The position numbers were made by a program, and so were the translations under genes. Under the pieces are notes generated by a model. It did not search any database. It saw only the letters and a list, made by a program, of their open reading frames with translations, and was not told the origin of the DNA. This document shows positions 38,736 to 48,959 of a stretch of DNA of 64,000 nucleotides, piece by piece (position 1 is the first letter of the stretch; each line of letters opens with the position of its first letter). This DNA is from Stakelama marina (lineage in GTDB: Bacteria > Pseudomonadota > Alphaproteobacteria > Sphingomonadales > Sphingomonadaceae). The DNA is taken from contig NZ_JAGRQC010000001.1 in NCBI RefSeq assembly GCF_018122655.1, positions 62,001 to 126,000 of the forward strand. The letters are read 5' to 3'.

Positions 38736-39881
38736 ATGGACCGCAAGGACAAAGGCGATCCGTGCAAGGGCCGCGTAATCAAGGCGATGATCGTCGATGA
38801 CTCGGCTTCTGTTCGCATGGCGCTTACCGACATTCTGAACGCCGATCCGTCGATCGAAGTGATCGGAAGCGCCGGCGATCCCTATGCCGCCGCGCAGCGC
38901 ATGCGCAAGCAGGTGCCCGACGTGCTGTTCATGGACCTGGAGATGCCGCGGATGGACGGCATCACTTTTCTGAAGAAGATCATGTCGCAGCGGCCGATCC
39001 CGGTTGTCGTCTGTTCGAGCATCGCGGAGGAGGGGTCGGACGCGTATCTCGCGGCGCTGGAGGCGGGCGCAGTCGACGTCGTCGCAAAACCGCATTTCGA
39101 TGCGCGCAATTTCATCTACAATAATGGCGACCAGTTGCGCGAAATCGCCCGCGCAGCGGCGTGTTCGCGCAAGCGGATGCAAGCGATTGCCGTGCCGTCA
39201 GGCCCGCAAAATGCCAAGCTGACCGCCGATATCGTTATTCCACCCAGATCGCCTGCTGCGCTCGCCGCGAAGGCTGCGCGGATGCAACGGGGGGAGCCGG
39301 TCATCTGTATCGGCGCTTCGACCGGCGGGACCGAGGCGATCCGCGAGGTTCTGGAGGCATTGCCTGCCGGAACGCCGGGCATCGTGATCGTCCAGCACAT
39401 GCCCGACAAGTTTACCGCCGCCTTTGCCCGCAGGCTCGACCGATTGTCGGCCTTGACGGTGCGAGAGGCGAAGGACGGCGATCCCGTCCTTCGCGGTGAG
39501 GTGCTGATCGCGCCGGGCGGGCGCCACATGCTCGTGTCGCGGGCAGGGGAGAGAACGAGCGTCAAGATCGTCGATGCGCCGCCCGTGTGCAGGCACCGGC
39601 CGTCGGTCGACGTGCTGTTCCGCTCCGCGGCCCAGCAATTAGGCAGCGATGCGATGGGCATGCTGCTGACCGGCATGGGCGACGATGGCGCTCGCGGAAT
39701 GGCTGAAATGCGGTCGGCCGGGGCGGATACGATCGCGCAGGATGAAGAAAGCAGCGTGGTCTATGGCATGCCGAAAGAGGCGGTTCTGCACGGCGGCGCC
39801 GCGCGCGTCCTGTCGCTTTCACAGATGGCACCCGCAATCACGGCATTCGGGCGCGAATGCGCCGAACGAGGGAAAAACTGA
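38736..39881 (+). CDS. cheB: Protein-glutamate methylesterase CheB (cluster 2)
   Basis: 381 aa, longer than cluster-1 CheB through an extended linker. Receiver with Asp67 (LFMDLEMPRMDGITFL), linker, and esterase domain with CIGASTGGTEAIREVLEALP, IVQHMPDKFTAAFARRL and LTGMGDDGARG (Ser, His, Asp triad). It follows cheR by one base and overlaps the next gene by one base (TGATG). Confidence 0.94.
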   Translation: MDRKDKGDPCKGRVIKAMIVDDSASVRMALTDILNADPSIEVIGSAGDPYAAAQRMRKQVPDVLFMDLEMPRMDGITFLKKIMSQRPIPVVVCSSIAEEGSDAYLAALEAGAVDVVAKPHFDARNFIYNNGDQLREIARAAACSRKRMQAIAVPSGPQNAKLTADIVIPPRSPAALAAKAARMQRGEPVICIGASTGGTEAIREVLEALPAGTPGIVIVQHMPDKFTAAFARRLDRLSALTVREAKDGDPVLRGEVLIAPGGRHMLVSRAGERTSVKIVDAPPVCRHRPSVDVLFRSAAQQLGSDAMGMLLTGMGDDGARGMAEMRSAGADTIAQDEESSVVYGMPKEAVLHGGAARVLSLSQMAPAITAFGRECAERGKN

Positions 39882-41545
39882 TGTCGCACGCCTTTGATCT
39901 TGATTTCGACAGCGGCCCGATTACCGCGTCACTGTCCGGCGTCCGGGGACGCAGCGACGCCCTGTTCACCGATGTCGGCAATCGCCTGACCGCTTGCGCT
40001 GGCGTCCTGAACGGCATTGGCGGCGCGTTCGAAGCGTTGCCGCGTTCGTTCGAGAGCGAGGAATTCGGCGAATCCTGCGAGCGCCTGAACGCCGTTGGAA
40101 CGCGCGCCGGAGAAATCGCACGGACCTTTGCCGACGAACGATCGACCGTAGGCGGACTGCTGAAGGTCGTTGCCGAGGCGAACCAGCCGGTCGCCGATCT
40201 CGTCCGGGCGGCCAAGCTGCTCGGCATCGTCGCTTTGAATGCGCAGGTGGTGGCGCAGGAAACCGCGGGGCACGAGGCCGGGCTCGATGTTTTTACCGAT
40301 GACATTGTGGTGCTTTCGGACACGGCGGCGGATCGCATCACCGCCTTTTCGCAACTATATCGCCGTCTTCACGATGCGGTACGCCAGGTTTCCGAGCGGC
40401 AATTGGTGTTCGAGGCACGCCACGCGCCCGCGCTGACCAAACTGACCGCCGAGATCAGCCGCAATGTCGGCGCGCTCGAGGAACACCGCGACCGCGCCTC
40501 CAGCGGCAGTGCAGAGACGACCGCGCTGTCGCGGAGCATTGCGCAGGGTGTCGCCCGTGCCGTCGTCTCGTTGCAGATCGGCGACAGCACGCACCAGCGC
40601 ATCGATCATATATGCGAGGCGCTGGCCCGTGTCGGAAATGGCGCTGACGAGGTCGGGCCCGCCGCGCGCGTGACTGTGCTTCAACTCCAGGCAGCGCAGC
40701 TTGCCGATCTGGCGGCTTCGTTCGACACCGACCGCGCCGAACTTGACAAAGCGCTCGCCCAGCTTGCGCAGAGCGCGCAGACGATGCGCGATCAGGGGCA
40801 GGGGACCTATGGCCAGGGCGACCGTGAGGAATCGATCCTCACCCGCCTTGCTACCGAGATGCGCGCGGCTACGGCGGTGCTGCGCGAATATGGCGCCGAG
40901 CGCCGCAAGCTCGACCGGCTGGCGAGCATGGTGCAGCAGACCGTCAACGATCTGCTCGGCCATGTCGATGCGATTGCGCGGATCGAGAACAATATGCGGT
41001 TACTGAGCCTCAATGCCACTGCCAAATGCGCGCAGATGGGCTTGCAGGCCAATGGCTTCGACGTGATTGCGCAGCAGCTTCGCACGCTGACCGGCGATAT
41101 CGTCGAGTGCGCGCGTGCGGCAATGGCGGGGCTTGACCAGGCGGTCGAACTCGCAGCGCGCTTCGGAGAAACCAGCGCCGCCGCAGACGCCGGGCAGATC
41201 GCCGAACTGGAGGAGCAGGCATCGGGTTCGATAGCGCTGCTCGAAGGCGTCGATGTCCAGCTCCGCGAGGCGCTGGGTCTGCTCGGACGCGACGGCCCGC
41301 GGGCGGCCGAAATGATCAATGCGGCAGCCGGCGTGTTCGGCGCATCGCAGGATCTTATCGTGGCGGCGAACACGGCGCGCGCCGAGATCGAGGAGATGCT
41401 GGCCGATGCTTCCGACGTTGCCGGCCCTGATGAATCCGGTGAGCTTCTGCTCGGGCAGATTTTCGCTTCCTACACGATGGAGGCAGAGCGGCGCGTTCAC
41501 CGCGAGACGTTCGGCGACCCCGTACCGTTGCAAGCCGCGGCCTAG
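39881..41545 (+). CDS. Soluble receptor-like coiled-coil protein with CheZ-type DxxxQ motif
   Basis: 554 aa, no membrane segment, mostly helical. Not a known named gene. Two features stand out. First, LQIGDSTHQRIDHI (Asp235, Gln239) matches the D-x3-Q active-site pattern of CheY-P phosphatase CheZ, where the motif reads QDLTGQ. Second, RIENNMRLLSLNATAKCAQM (about 368-387) resembles the chemoreceptor hairpin tip ([10 protein letters not shown]), and a weaker copy, LLGIVALNAQVVAQE, lies near 113-127. It is the last gene of chemotaxis operon 2, translationally coupled to cheB, in the place where a signal terminator would be expected; no cheZ or cheC occurs elsewhere in the window. Phosphatase activity is an inference. 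Confidence 0.7.
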   Translation: MSHAFDLDFDSGPITASLSGVRGRSDALFTDVGNRLTACAGVLNGIGGAFEALPRSFESEEFGESCERLNAVGTRAGEIARTFADERSTVGGLLKVVAEANQPVADLVRAAKLLGIVALNAQVVAQETAGHEAGLDVFTDDIVVLSDTAADRITAFSQLYRRLHDAVRQVSERQLVFEARHAPALTKLTAEISRNVGALEEHRDRASSGSAETTALSRSIAQGVARAVVSLQIGDSTHQRIDHICEALARVGNGADEVGPAARVTVLQLQAAQLADLAASFDTDRAELDKALAQLAQSAQTMRDQGQGTYGQGDREESILTRLATEMRAATAVLREYGAERRKLDRLASMVQQTVNDLLGHVDAIARIENNMRLLSLNATAKCAQMGLQANGFDVIAQQLRTLTGDIVECARAAMAGLDQAVELAARFGETSAAADAGQIAELEEQASGSIALLEGVDVQLREALGLLGRDGPRAAEMINAAAGVFGASQDLIVAANTARAEIEEMLADASDVAGPDESGELLLGQIFASYTMEAERRVHRETFGDPVPLQAAA

Positions 41546-41750
41546 CCTCCCGGGAAAAGCTTATCGTGTTGAGGGGGGCTGCGACGGGGCGCCCCCTTAC
41601 TCTTGTCCTGGCGTCGCCAGTCGGTGGCGATATTATTCGGCAAACGGAACGAGTTGTGCGTTCGGCCGTTTTCGTCCAAGCAGTTGTCAGAAGGAATCCT
41701 GCGCCGGTTTCGTCTGAGTAGAGTAACAGTACAAGAGGACCGAACGCCGG

Positions 41751-43334
41751 ATGAAGCATAGCTCGCTGGGCATTTTGCTCACCGCTGTCGCCGCAGTCGC
41801 AAGCTGCAATTCCAAGGCAGAATCGACCCAAAAGGTACAGGTGGCTTCGACCACGGATTCGTCGCCCCCCACGATCGACGCATCCGCGCTTCGCGATGCG
41901 GCGAAGGGCGATGTTCTGAACCAGTTCTATCAGTCGCGGAATTGGCAGGCGGCATGGTCGCCCGCGGCGGAGCAGGCGCTTCGCCAGGAACTGGCGGACA
42001 GGGCGCGTCACGGCCTCGACCGCGTGACCTTCCTGCCGAACACGGAAGGCGCGACGCCGGCGGCGCTCGATGTCGCATTGACCAAAGCGGCGTTGTACTA
42101 TGCAGGCGCGTTGGCACGGGGGCTCACCGACCCGACGAAATTGCACAAGATCTACACGATACCGCGCCCCGATATCGACCTGCCGAAAGGCCTGCAAAAG
42201 GCGCTCGAAACGGGCAAGGTGGGTGAGTGGTTCGACAGCCTTGCACCGCAAACCGACGAATATCGCGCGCTGTCGAAAGCCTATCTCGACCAGTCGAAGG
42301 CGGCAAAGCGGGAAACGCGTACCGAGATCGGGCATGGCGACCTGATCCATGTCGGTGAGCACGACCCCCGCGTTCCGCTGATTGCAAAGGCGCTGGAAAG
42401 CAGCGGCTATCTGGAGAAGCAGCCCGACACTGCCCCGGCACCTGCGGATGGCGGCGATTCAAGCGCGCAGGACACGCAGAACGCCGACCTCTATACGCCC
42501 CGGATCGAAACCGCCGTCAAACAGTTGCAGACCGATTTTGGCATCGCGGATGACGGCATCGTAGGTCCCGATACGCTGTCGGCGCTGAACGCCGGTCCGG
42601 CCGAGCATGCGCGTTCGCTCGCGGTCGCGCTCGATCGGCGTCGCTGGCTTTCGCGCACGCCGCCGGCGACGCGGATCGACGTCAATACGGCTGCGGCTGA
42701 GCTGCAATATTTCCGCGACGGTCAGCCGGTGAACCGCCGCAAGGTTATCGTCGGCCAGCCGGGCAAGGAAACGCCGCAGCTGCAGGCGCCGATCTTTCGC
42801 CTTGTCGCCAACCCGACATGGACGGTGCCGCGTTCGATCCAGCGGACCGAGATGGCGGGGAAGAGCCAAGCCTATTTCCGCCGCAACAACCTTGAATGGC
42901 GCAACGGCTGGATCGTTCAGAAATCGGGTGAGGGCAACGCGCTCGGCCTGGTCAAGTTCGACATGAAGGACGGTCAGGCGATCTACCTTCACGACACGTC
43001 GGCGCGCAGCCTGTTTGACAGGAATGTGCGACAGCTGAGCCATGGCTGCGTGCGGGTTCACGACGCGCTGGGCTTTGCGGACATGATCGCGAGCGACGAA
43101 GGTGTCGTCGACAAATGGCAAAAGGCACGCACCTCGGGCGAGAATTCCTATGTGCCCCTGCCGAAGGAAATCCCGGTGCGCCTGCTTTATCATCCGGCAT
43201 TTGTCGGCGCGGCGGGGCAGGTACAGTATCGCCCCGACAATTATGGCTGGAACGATCCGATTGCCAAGGCGCTCGGGTTCGGTGGCGGCGGCGGGCAGAA
43301 ATACCGCACCAGCTTTAACGATATCGGGCCGTAA
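41751..43334 (+). CDS. L,D-transpeptidase, YcbB/LdtD type
   Basis: 527 aa. Makes 3-3 cross-links or related bonds in peptidoglycan. The signal sequence ends LTAVAAVASC, a plausible lipobox. Domains: an N-terminal scaffold (residues ~40-180), a peptidoglycan-binding domain (ETAVKQLQTDFGIADDGIVG, then PDTLSALNAG), and the YkuD catalytic domain with IYLHDTSARSLFDRN and the catalytic Cys in SHGCVRVHDALGFADMI. Stand-alone gene; the 205-base gap before it holds a possible weak hairpin (41574-41596) and no other gene. Confidence 0.92.
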   Translation: MKHSSLGILLTAVAAVASCNSKAESTQKVQVASTTDSSPPTIDASALRDAAKGDVLNQFYQSRNWQAAWSPAAEQALRQELADRARHGLDRVTFLPNTEGATPAALDVALTKAALYYAGALARGLTDPTKLHKIYTIPRPDIDLPKGLQKALETGKVGEWFDSLAPQTDEYRALSKAYLDQSKAAKRETRTEIGHGDLIHVGEHDPRVPLIAKALESSGYLEKQPDTAPAPADGGDSSAQDTQNADLYTPRIETAVKQLQTDFGIADDGIVGPDTLSALNAGPAEHARSLAVALDRRRWLSRTPPATRIDVNTAAAELQYFRDGQPVNRRKVIVGQPGKETPQLQAPIFRLVANPTWTVPRSIQRTEMAGKSQAYFRRNNLEWRNGWIVQKSGEGNALGLVKFDMKDGQAIYLHDTSARSLFDRNVRQLSHGCVRVHDALGFADMIASDEGVVDKWQKARTSGENSYVPLPKEIPVRLLYHPAFVGAAGQVQYRPDNYGWNDPIAKALGFGGGGGQKYRTSFNDIGP

Positions 43335-43374
43335 TCCGTCGGTGCGTTAGAGGGCAGGTTCTGCGCGGAGCCGG

Positions 43375-43908
43375 TCAACTGACACGGCGTTTCTCCAGCT
43401 TTCGTGCCAGCGTGCGGCGGTGCATGCCGAGGCGGCGCGCGGTTTCGGAGATGTTGAAATCGGTTTCCGCGAGCGTCTGGTGGATACGCTCCCATTCGAG
43501 CGTCTTTACCGATTTGGTCTCGCGCTCCGCCATCGGCGCTTCGGTGTCGCCTGCCGTTCTACCGAAAGCAGCCTCGATATCGTCGCTGTTCGCCGGCTTC
43601 GGAAGGTAATGGGTCGCGCCCAGCTTGATCGCCTCCACTGCCGTCGCAATGCTGGCATAGCCGGTCAGGACGACGATGATCGTATCGGATGAATGTTCGG
43701 CCAGCGCCTTCACGCAATTGAGGCCGGATTCGGTCCCGAGCTTCAGATCGACGACTGCATAGTCGGGCGTGTCGTCGTGGAGGCGCGCATCGACTTCGGA
43801 AAGCGAGGTCGCGAGCGAGACCGCGTAATCGCGCCGCTCGAACGAGCGTTTGAGGGTGCGCGCGAAATCTGCGTCGTCCTCGACGATCAGCAGCGTCCGG
43901 TCGCTCAT
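43375..43908 (-). CDS. regA: Redox response regulator RegA/PrrA/ActR
   Basis: 177 aa. Receiver with VEDDADFARTL and Asp54 (YAVVDLKLGTESGL), the TGYASIATAVEAIKLGATHY block diagnostic of the RegA family, YLPKPA, and a Fis-type HTH with the near-invariant NISETARRLGMHRRTLARKL. The ATG overlapping the regB stop (ATGA) is preferred over one seven codons upstream. Controls respiration and redox genes in alphaproteobacteria. Last gene of the cyo operon. Confidence 0.94.
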   Translation of the reverse strand: MSDRTLLIVEDDADFARTLKRSFERRDYAVSLATSLSEVDARLHDDTPDYAVVDLKLGTESGLNCVKALAEHSSDTIIVVLTGYASIATAVEAIKLGATHYLPKPANSDDIEAAFGRTAGDTEAPMAERETKSVKTLEWERIHQTLAETDFNISETARRLGMHRRTLARKLEKRRVS

Positions 43909-45200
43909 CGCTGTCTTTCTCCTGTCCATGCGATCGTTTCCAGCGGTAGTGCGAGGGTAACGACCGCGCCGCCCGATGGATCATTTCTCGCCTCTACGCG
44001 CCCTCCCATCTTGCGCATGACGTTGACGACGAGGAACAGGCCAAGCCCGCCGCCTTCGCGTCCCTTGGTCGACTGATAGGGCTTTCCCCAGTTGCTGAGG
44101 ATCGCATCCGCAAAGCCGGGACCATGGTCGCGCGTCGTCAGCACCAGTTCGTCGCCATCGCGGGTGAGGGCGAGTTCGATCGGTTGGTGCGAGGCTTCCC
44201 ATGCATTGTCGAGCACGTTCCAGATCACCTGCTTCAGCGCGGCGTCGGAAACGATCGCGGGGTCGGCAGTCAGATGGTTGGTGAAGACCAGCGTCCCGTC
44301 GCCGTTGCGCTTGCGCCACTCCGATGCCGCTTCGTCGAAGAACCGGCCCACCGTCGTGATGGCGGTCTGTTCGCCGCGCGCCTCACCGGCCGACATCAGG
44401 ATGCCGCTGACGATCGCCTTGCACCGATCGACGGCGACCCGCATGTCGGCAATCTCTTCGGCGATTTCGGAGTCTTCGGTCAGTCTAGGCATCCTGCTCC
44501 AGTCGTTGACGATGACCGATAGCGACGCGAGAGGCGTGCCGAGTTCGTGCGCGGCACCCGAGGCGAGAAGCCCCATGCGCACGATATGATCCTCTTCGAC
44601 CGCCTGTTGCCGGAGCGTTGCCAGCCGCGCGTCGCGGGCGCGAAGGTTGGCATTCACCCGGGCGAGGAACAGCACCAGCAGCGCCGCGATCAGGACGAAG
44701 CTGATGAGCGCGCCGATGATGTAGAGATCGAACATCCCCAGCATGAAGCGCGGCGGGAGCACCAGCGGCCGGTGCGCGACAGCGAGGATCAGGAAGCTGG
44801 CGGTCGTAACCCCGACGATGACCCATGCCGATGCGGGCCGCAGCAGCACCGCGCCGAGTACGACCTGCAACAGGAAAAGCGAAACGAACGGGTTGGTCGC
44901 GCCGCCGCTGAAATATAACAGGCCCGCCAATCCGGCGACATCGATCAGCAGCGCGAGCAGCAACTCGCGCTCGCCCATGCGAATGCCGCGATGAAGCGCG
45001 ACGGTGCTGACGACGTTGAGGACGACCAGCGCCGCCAGAATGGCGAACATGGGTGCGATCGGCAGATGCACGCCCATGGTGAAGTGCACCACCTGGATCG
45101 TTGCATATTGGCCGATGACGGCCAGCCACCGCAGCGCGATGAGCTGGCGCATATTGTCATTGGCGCTGACGTCTGTGCTGGTCGCCCGTGTTTCGGCCAT
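43905..45200 (-). CDS. regB: Redox sensor histidine kinase RegB/PrrB
   Basis: 431 aa. Six membrane helices (residues ~20-180) contain the ubiquinone-sensing motif GGATNPF (99-105). The H-box ASGAAHELGTPLASLSVI has His218, and the redox-active Cys260 lies in VDRCKAIVSG. ATPase motifs: NVLDNAWEAS, DHGPGFAD, GGGLGLFLVVNVMRKMGG. In RegB quinone redox state and the Cys regulate kinase activity. The ATG overlaps the surf1 stop (TGATG). Being behind quinol oxidase genes, it could report the quinone pool that the oxidase drains. Confidence 0.95.
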   Translation of the reverse strand: MAETRATSTDVSANDNMRQLIALRWLAVIGQYATIQVVHFTMGVHLPIAPMFAILAALVVLNVVSTVALHRGIRMGERELLLALLIDVAGLAGLLYFSGGATNPFVSLFLLQVVLGAVLLRPASAWVIVGVTTASFLILAVAHRPLVLPPRFMLGMFDLYIIGALISFVLIAALLVLFLARVNANLRARDARLATLRQQAVEEDHIVRMGLLASGAAHELGTPLASLSVIVNDWSRMPRLTEDSEIAEEIADMRVAVDRCKAIVSGILMSAGEARGEQTAITTVGRFFDEAASEWRKRNGDGTLVFTNHLTADPAIVSDAALKQVIWNVLDNAWEASHQPIELALTRDGDELVLTTRDHGPGFADAILSNWGKPYQSTKGREGGGLGLFLVVNVMRKMGGRVEARNDPSGGAVVTLALPLETIAWTGERQR

Positions 45201-45907
45201 CAGGCCTTTTGGGGCCGAAACCGCTCGCGGATCAACAGGCCAGCGCCGACCAGCGCGCCGAGCGCCATCACGAACCAGGTGACGGCATAGCCCAGATGAT
45301 TGTTGTGGAAACGGATGACGGTAAGCCCGCCGATCGGCGAGTTGCGCGCTTCCTGTCGCTTGTCGGCATCGACGAAATAGGGGGCGACATGGGTCAGATC
45401 GCGCGCTTTCGCGATCGCCGCGACATCGCGCGAATACCAGCGGTCTTCGGTGGGGCGGTTCGACCGCAGGAAGCCGCCGCCGGGTTCGGAGATGCGCAGC
45501 AGGCCGGTAATGGTCTGGATGCCCGTCGGCGCGGTGACGGGCCTCGCGCCGGCGACGAAGCCGCGGTTGACCAGCACGGTGAACCCGCGGCTCGTATCGA
45601 GCGGGGTGAGCACCCAATAGCCCGAGCCGAGGTCGGTGACCGCCTTTACCAGCGTGTTCCTGTCATGCTCGAACCGCCCGCGCAGGCGGACATGCAGATA
45701 TTCGGAATTCTTCGCGGTGATGTCGGGCCAGAGATCGGGGCCGGGGGCTTGCACCGGCGCCGCCGCCACGCGCGCGTCGACGCGGGCGATCAGCGCCTCT
45801 TTCCATGCCAGCCGGTGAATCTGCCAGATGCCGAGCGATACGAACCCCGCAAAGGCGACCGCCGACAGCGTCAGCAGGAATATAAAGCCCGTCCGGCCTC
45901 GCTTCAT
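45200..45907 (-). CDS. SURF1 family oxidase assembly factor
   Basis: 235 aa with membrane helices near each end (FIFLLTLSAVAFAGFVSLGI; LGYAVTWFVMALGALVGAGL). Family blocks: LGIWQIHRLAWKEALIARVD, the LRGRFEHDRNTLVK region, GYWVLTPL and VNRGFV. SURF1 aids haem insertion into haem-copper oxidases. It overlaps cyoD upstream (ATGA) and regB downstream. Confidence 0.93.
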   Translation of the reverse strand: MKRGRTGFIFLLTLSAVAFAGFVSLGIWQIHRLAWKEALIARVDARVAAAPVQAPGPDLWPDITAKNSEYLHVRLRGRFEHDRNTLVKAVTDLGSGYWVLTPLDTSRGFTVLVNRGFVAGARPVTAPTGIQTITGLLRISEPGGGFLRSNRPTEDRWYSRDVAAIAKARDLTHVAPYFVDADKRQEARNSPIGGLTVIRFHNNHLGYAVTWFVMALGALVGAGLLIRERFRPQKA

Positions 45908-46302
45908 CCAGATTGCGCCATCGCGGCGGGCGACATCGGCATCATGTTGGTGTTCATGTGATACATGACCCAGATCGACCCGGCGAGCGTGATGAGCACG
46001 AACACGACGGTGAAGATCAGCGCCAGCATCGACCAGCCGCCTTCCACCTTGAAGTTCATGTGGAGGAAATAGACCATGTGGACGAAGATCTGGACGACCG
46101 CCATCGCCAGGATGGCAACCACCGTCGTGCTGCGGTCGAGCACCCCGGTCATCACCAGCGCGAAGGGAATGGCCGTCAGGATCACCGAAAGGATGAACCC
46201 GATCATATAGCCCTTGAACGAACCATGCGGCATCTCTGCCTCATGATGATCGTCATGGGCGTGTGCGTGGTCGGTGCCGTGGGTGGCAGGGGTGGCGCTC
46301 AT
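45904..46302 (-). CDS. cyoD: Cytochrome bo3 quinol oxidase subunit IV, CyoD
   Basis: 132 aa, three membrane helices (YMIGFILSVILTAIPFALVM; VVAILAMAVVQIFVHMVYFL; LALIFTVVFVLITLAGSIWV). It has an unusual His-rich N-terminus, THGTDHAHAHDDHHEAEMPH, which could bind metal. The ATG overlaps the cyoC stop (ATGA). Small accessory subunit of the oxidase. Confidence 0.93.
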   Translation of the reverse strand: MSATPATHGTDHAHAHDDHHEAEMPHGSFKGYMIGFILSVILTAIPFALVMTGVLDRSTTVVAILAMAVVQIFVHMVYFLHMNFKVEGGWSMLALIFTVVFVLITLAGSIWVMYHMNTNMMPMSPAAMAQSG

Positions 46303-46934
46303 TGGGCGACTCCCATCAGATAGACGAAGGTGAAGACGCCGATCCAGACGACGTCGAGAAAGTGCCAGAACATCGACAGGCACATCAGACGGCGCTTGTT
46401 GGCCTGGATCAGACCCTTTTTCGAAACCTGGACCATCAGCGTGACGAGCCAGATGAGGCCGACGGTGACGTGCAGCCCGTGCGTGCCGACCAGCGCGAAG
46501 AAGGACGACAGGAATGCGCTCGACTGCGGCGTCGCGCCTTCATGGATCAGGTGCGAGAACTCGTACAGCTCGATGCCGATGAACGAGGCGCCGAACAGGC
46601 CGGTGATCGCCAGCCAGGCGAGCGTCGCGCCCTTCTTGCCCTGTTCCATGAACAGCATGGCAAAGCCATAGGTGATCGAGGACAGCAGCAGCATCGTCGT
46701 GTTGAGCGCGACGAGCGGCAGTTCGAACAGCTGGTGCTGGCCGGGACCGCCGCCATAGCTGTGGCTTGCCGTCGCATACATCGCGAACAGCGCCGCGAAG
46801 AGCAGGCAGTCGCTCATCAGATACAGCCAGAAGCCCAGCATCGTGCTGTGGCCTTCGGGATGATGCGGCTCTTCCGGAAGGTGGAAGAGCGGGCGATCGC
46901 CGTCGTAAAAGGCGTTGGGTGTCGTCGTACTCAT
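46299..46934 (-). CDS. cyoC: Cytochrome bo3 quinol oxidase subunit III, CyoC
   Basis: 211 aa, five membrane helices, in keeping with the CyoC type. Motifs: MLGFWLYLMSDCLLFAALFA, GTHGLHVTVGLIWLVTLMVQ, and the ending FWHFLDVVWIGVFTFVYLMG. Six bases after the cyoB stop. Non-catalytic subunit. Confidence 0.95.
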   Translation of the reverse strand: MSTTTPNAFYDGDRPLFHLPEEPHHPEGHSTMLGFWLYLMSDCLLFAALFAMYATASHSYGGGPGQHQLFELPLVALNTTMLLLSSITYGFAMLFMEQGKKGATLAWLAITGLFGASFIGIELYEFSHLIHEGATPQSSAFLSSFFALVGTHGLHVTVGLIWLVTLMVQVSKKGLIQANKRRLMCLSMFWHFLDVVWIGVFTFVYLMGVAQ

Positions 46935-46939
46935 AGCTT

Positions 46940-48946
46940 TCAGCCCTGCACCGCGAGCGCCTGGGTGCGCGCGTCCTCTGTCGCCACCACTTCCTCGGCG
47001 GGAATGTGATAGTCGCGGTCGTAGTTGAAGGTGTGGCCGATGCCGACAGCGATCAGGCCGGCAAAGCTGACCGCGGCCAGCCACCAGATATGCCAGATCA
47101 TCGCAAAGCCGAACGCCACGCTGATCCCGGCCAGGATGATGCCGGCGGCGGTGTTCTTGGGCATGTGGATCGCTTCGAAGCCCGTGGTCGGACGCTCATA
47201 GCCGCGGCGCTTCATGTCCCACCACGCATCATTGTCGTGAATGACGGGCGTGAAGGCGAAGTTATACGCCGGCGGCGGCGAAGAGGTCGACCATTCGAGC
47301 GTGCGGCCATGCCAGGGGTCGCCCGTCAGATCGACATTCTTCTTGCGGTCGCGGATGCTGACCGCGAACTGCATCGCCATGCAGGCGATGCCGCCGGCGA
47401 TGAGCAGCGCACCGAAGGCCGCGATCTCGAACCAGATCTGCAGGCTGGGGTCGTTGAAGTGCTGCAGGCGGCGCGTCACGCCCATCAGGCCGAGCACATA
47501 GAGCGGCATGAACGCGAAGTAGAAGCCGGCAACCCAGAGCCAGAAGGAGCGCTTGCCCCATTTCTGGTCGAGCTTGAAGCCGAACGCCTTGGGCCACCAG
47601 TAGTTGATCCCGGCAAACATGCCGAACAGCACGCCGCCGATAATGACGTTGTGGAAATGCGCCACCAGGAACAGCGAGTTGTGCAGCACGAAATCGGCCG
47701 GCGGCACCGCGAGCAGCACGCCGGTCATGCCGCCGATCACGAAGGTCAGCATGAACGCCATCGTCCACATCATCGGCAGTTCGAAGCGGATACGGCCGCG
47801 GTACATCGTGAAGAGCCAGTTGAATATCTTCGCACCTGTCGGGATCGAGATGATCATCGTCGTGATGCCGAAGAAGCTGTTGACGCTGGCGCCCGAGCCC
47901 ATGGTGAAGAAGTGGTGCAGCCACACGAGATAGGCGAGGATCGTGATGACGATCGTCGCATAGACCATCGACGAATAACCGAAGAGCCGCTTGCCCGAGA
48001 AGGTCGAGACGACTTCCGAGAATACGCCGAATGCGGGAAGGATCAGGATGTAGACTTCGGGGTGGCCCCAGATCCAGATCATGTTCACGTACATCATCGG
48101 GTTGCCGCCCAAGGTGTTCGTGAAGAACTGCGTGCCGACATAACGGTCGAGGCTGAGCAGTGCGAGAACGACCGTCAGCACGGGGAAGGCGGCGACGATC
48201 AGGACGTTGGTGCACAGCGCCGTCCAGGTGAAGACCGGCATCTTCATCATCGTCATGCCCGGCGCACGCATCCTGAGGATCGTCGCGATCAGGTTGACGC
48301 CGGACAGCAAGGTACCGAGGCCGGCTATCTGCAAGCCCCATATGTAATAATCGACGCCGACGCCGGGACTGGCGTTGATGTCCGACAGCGGCGGAAAGGC
48401 GAGCCAGCCGGTCCGCGCATATTCGCCGATGAACAGCGAAATCATCGTGATGACGGCGCCTGCCGTCGTCATCCAGAAGCTGAAATTGTTGAGGAACGGG
48501 AAGCTGACGTCGCGCGCGCCGATCTGGAGCGGCACGACATAGTTCATCAGCCCCGTCACCAGCGGCATCGCCACGAAGAAGATCATGATGACGCCGTGCG
48601 CGGTGAAGATCTGGTTATAGTGTTCGGGCGGCAGATATCCGGCATTGTCGCCGAACGCCATCGCCTGCTGCGCGCGCATCATCAGCGCGTCGGCAAAGCC
48701 GCGCAGGAACATGATAAGGCCCAGCACCATGTACATGATGCCGATCTTCTTGTGGTCGATGCTGGTGAACCAGTCGCGCCACAACAGGCCCCACCATTTG
48801 AAATAGGTGATGAGGCCGAGAACGACCGAAGCGCCGCAGACGACGCCGATGAAGGTGGCGACGAGAATCGGCTCGTGAAACGGCAGCGCGTCAAGCGTCA
48901 GCCGGCCGAAAATAGGGCTCGTGGGGGGGATGGGAGCGTGTGCCAT
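46940..48946 (-). CDS. cyoB: Cytochrome bo3 quinol oxidase subunit I, CyoB
   Basis: 668 aa, the catalytic subunit with haem b, haem o3 and CuB, pumping protons while reducing oxygen. Metal ligands are visible: the low-spin haem His in [15 protein letters not shown]; CuB His with cross-linked Tyr in [17 protein letters not shown]; the pair of CuB His in [14 protein letters not shown]; and haem ligands in [17 protein letters not shown] start chosen at the family N-terminus ([16 protein letters not shown]). About fifteen membrane helices. Confidence 0.97.
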   Translation of the reverse strand: MAHAPIPPTSPIFGRLTLDALPFHEPILVATFIGVVCGASVVLGLITYFKWWGLLWRDWFTSIDHKKIGIMYMVLGLIMFLRGFADALMMRAQQAMAFGDNAGYLPPEHYNQIFTAHGVIMIFFVAMPLVTGLMNYVVPLQIGARDVSFPFLNNFSFWMTTAGAVITMISLFIGEYARTGWLAFPPLSDINASPGVGVDYYIWGLQIAGLGTLLSGVNLIATILRMRAPGMTMMKMPVFTWTALCTNVLIVAAFPVLTVVLALLSLDRYVGTQFFTNTLGGNPMMYVNMIWIWGHPEVYILILPAFGVFSEVVSTFSGKRLFGYSSMVYATIVITILAYLVWLHHFFTMGSGASVNSFFGITTMIISIPTGAKIFNWLFTMYRGRIRFELPMMWTMAFMLTFVIGGMTGVLLAVPPADFVLHNSLFLVAHFHNVIIGGVLFGMFAGINYWWPKAFGFKLDQKWGKRSFWLWVAGFYFAFMPLYVLGLMGVTRRLQHFNDPSLQIWFEIAAFGALLIAGGIACMAMQFAVSIRDRKKNVDLTGDPWHGRTLEWSTSSPPPAYNFAFTPVIHDNDAWWDMKRRGYERPTTGFEAIHMPKNTAAGIILAGISVAFGFAMIWHIWWLAAVSFAGLIAVGIGHTFNYDRDYHIPAEEVVATEDARTQALAVQG

Positions 48947-48959
48947 AATCAATACCAGT

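Noticed and set aside
41574..41596. Terminator after chemotaxis operon 2 (GGGGGC ... GCCCCC)
   Set aside because: Only a 6-bp stem with an 11-base loop and no T run; competing pairings exist, so it is not listed as a feature.
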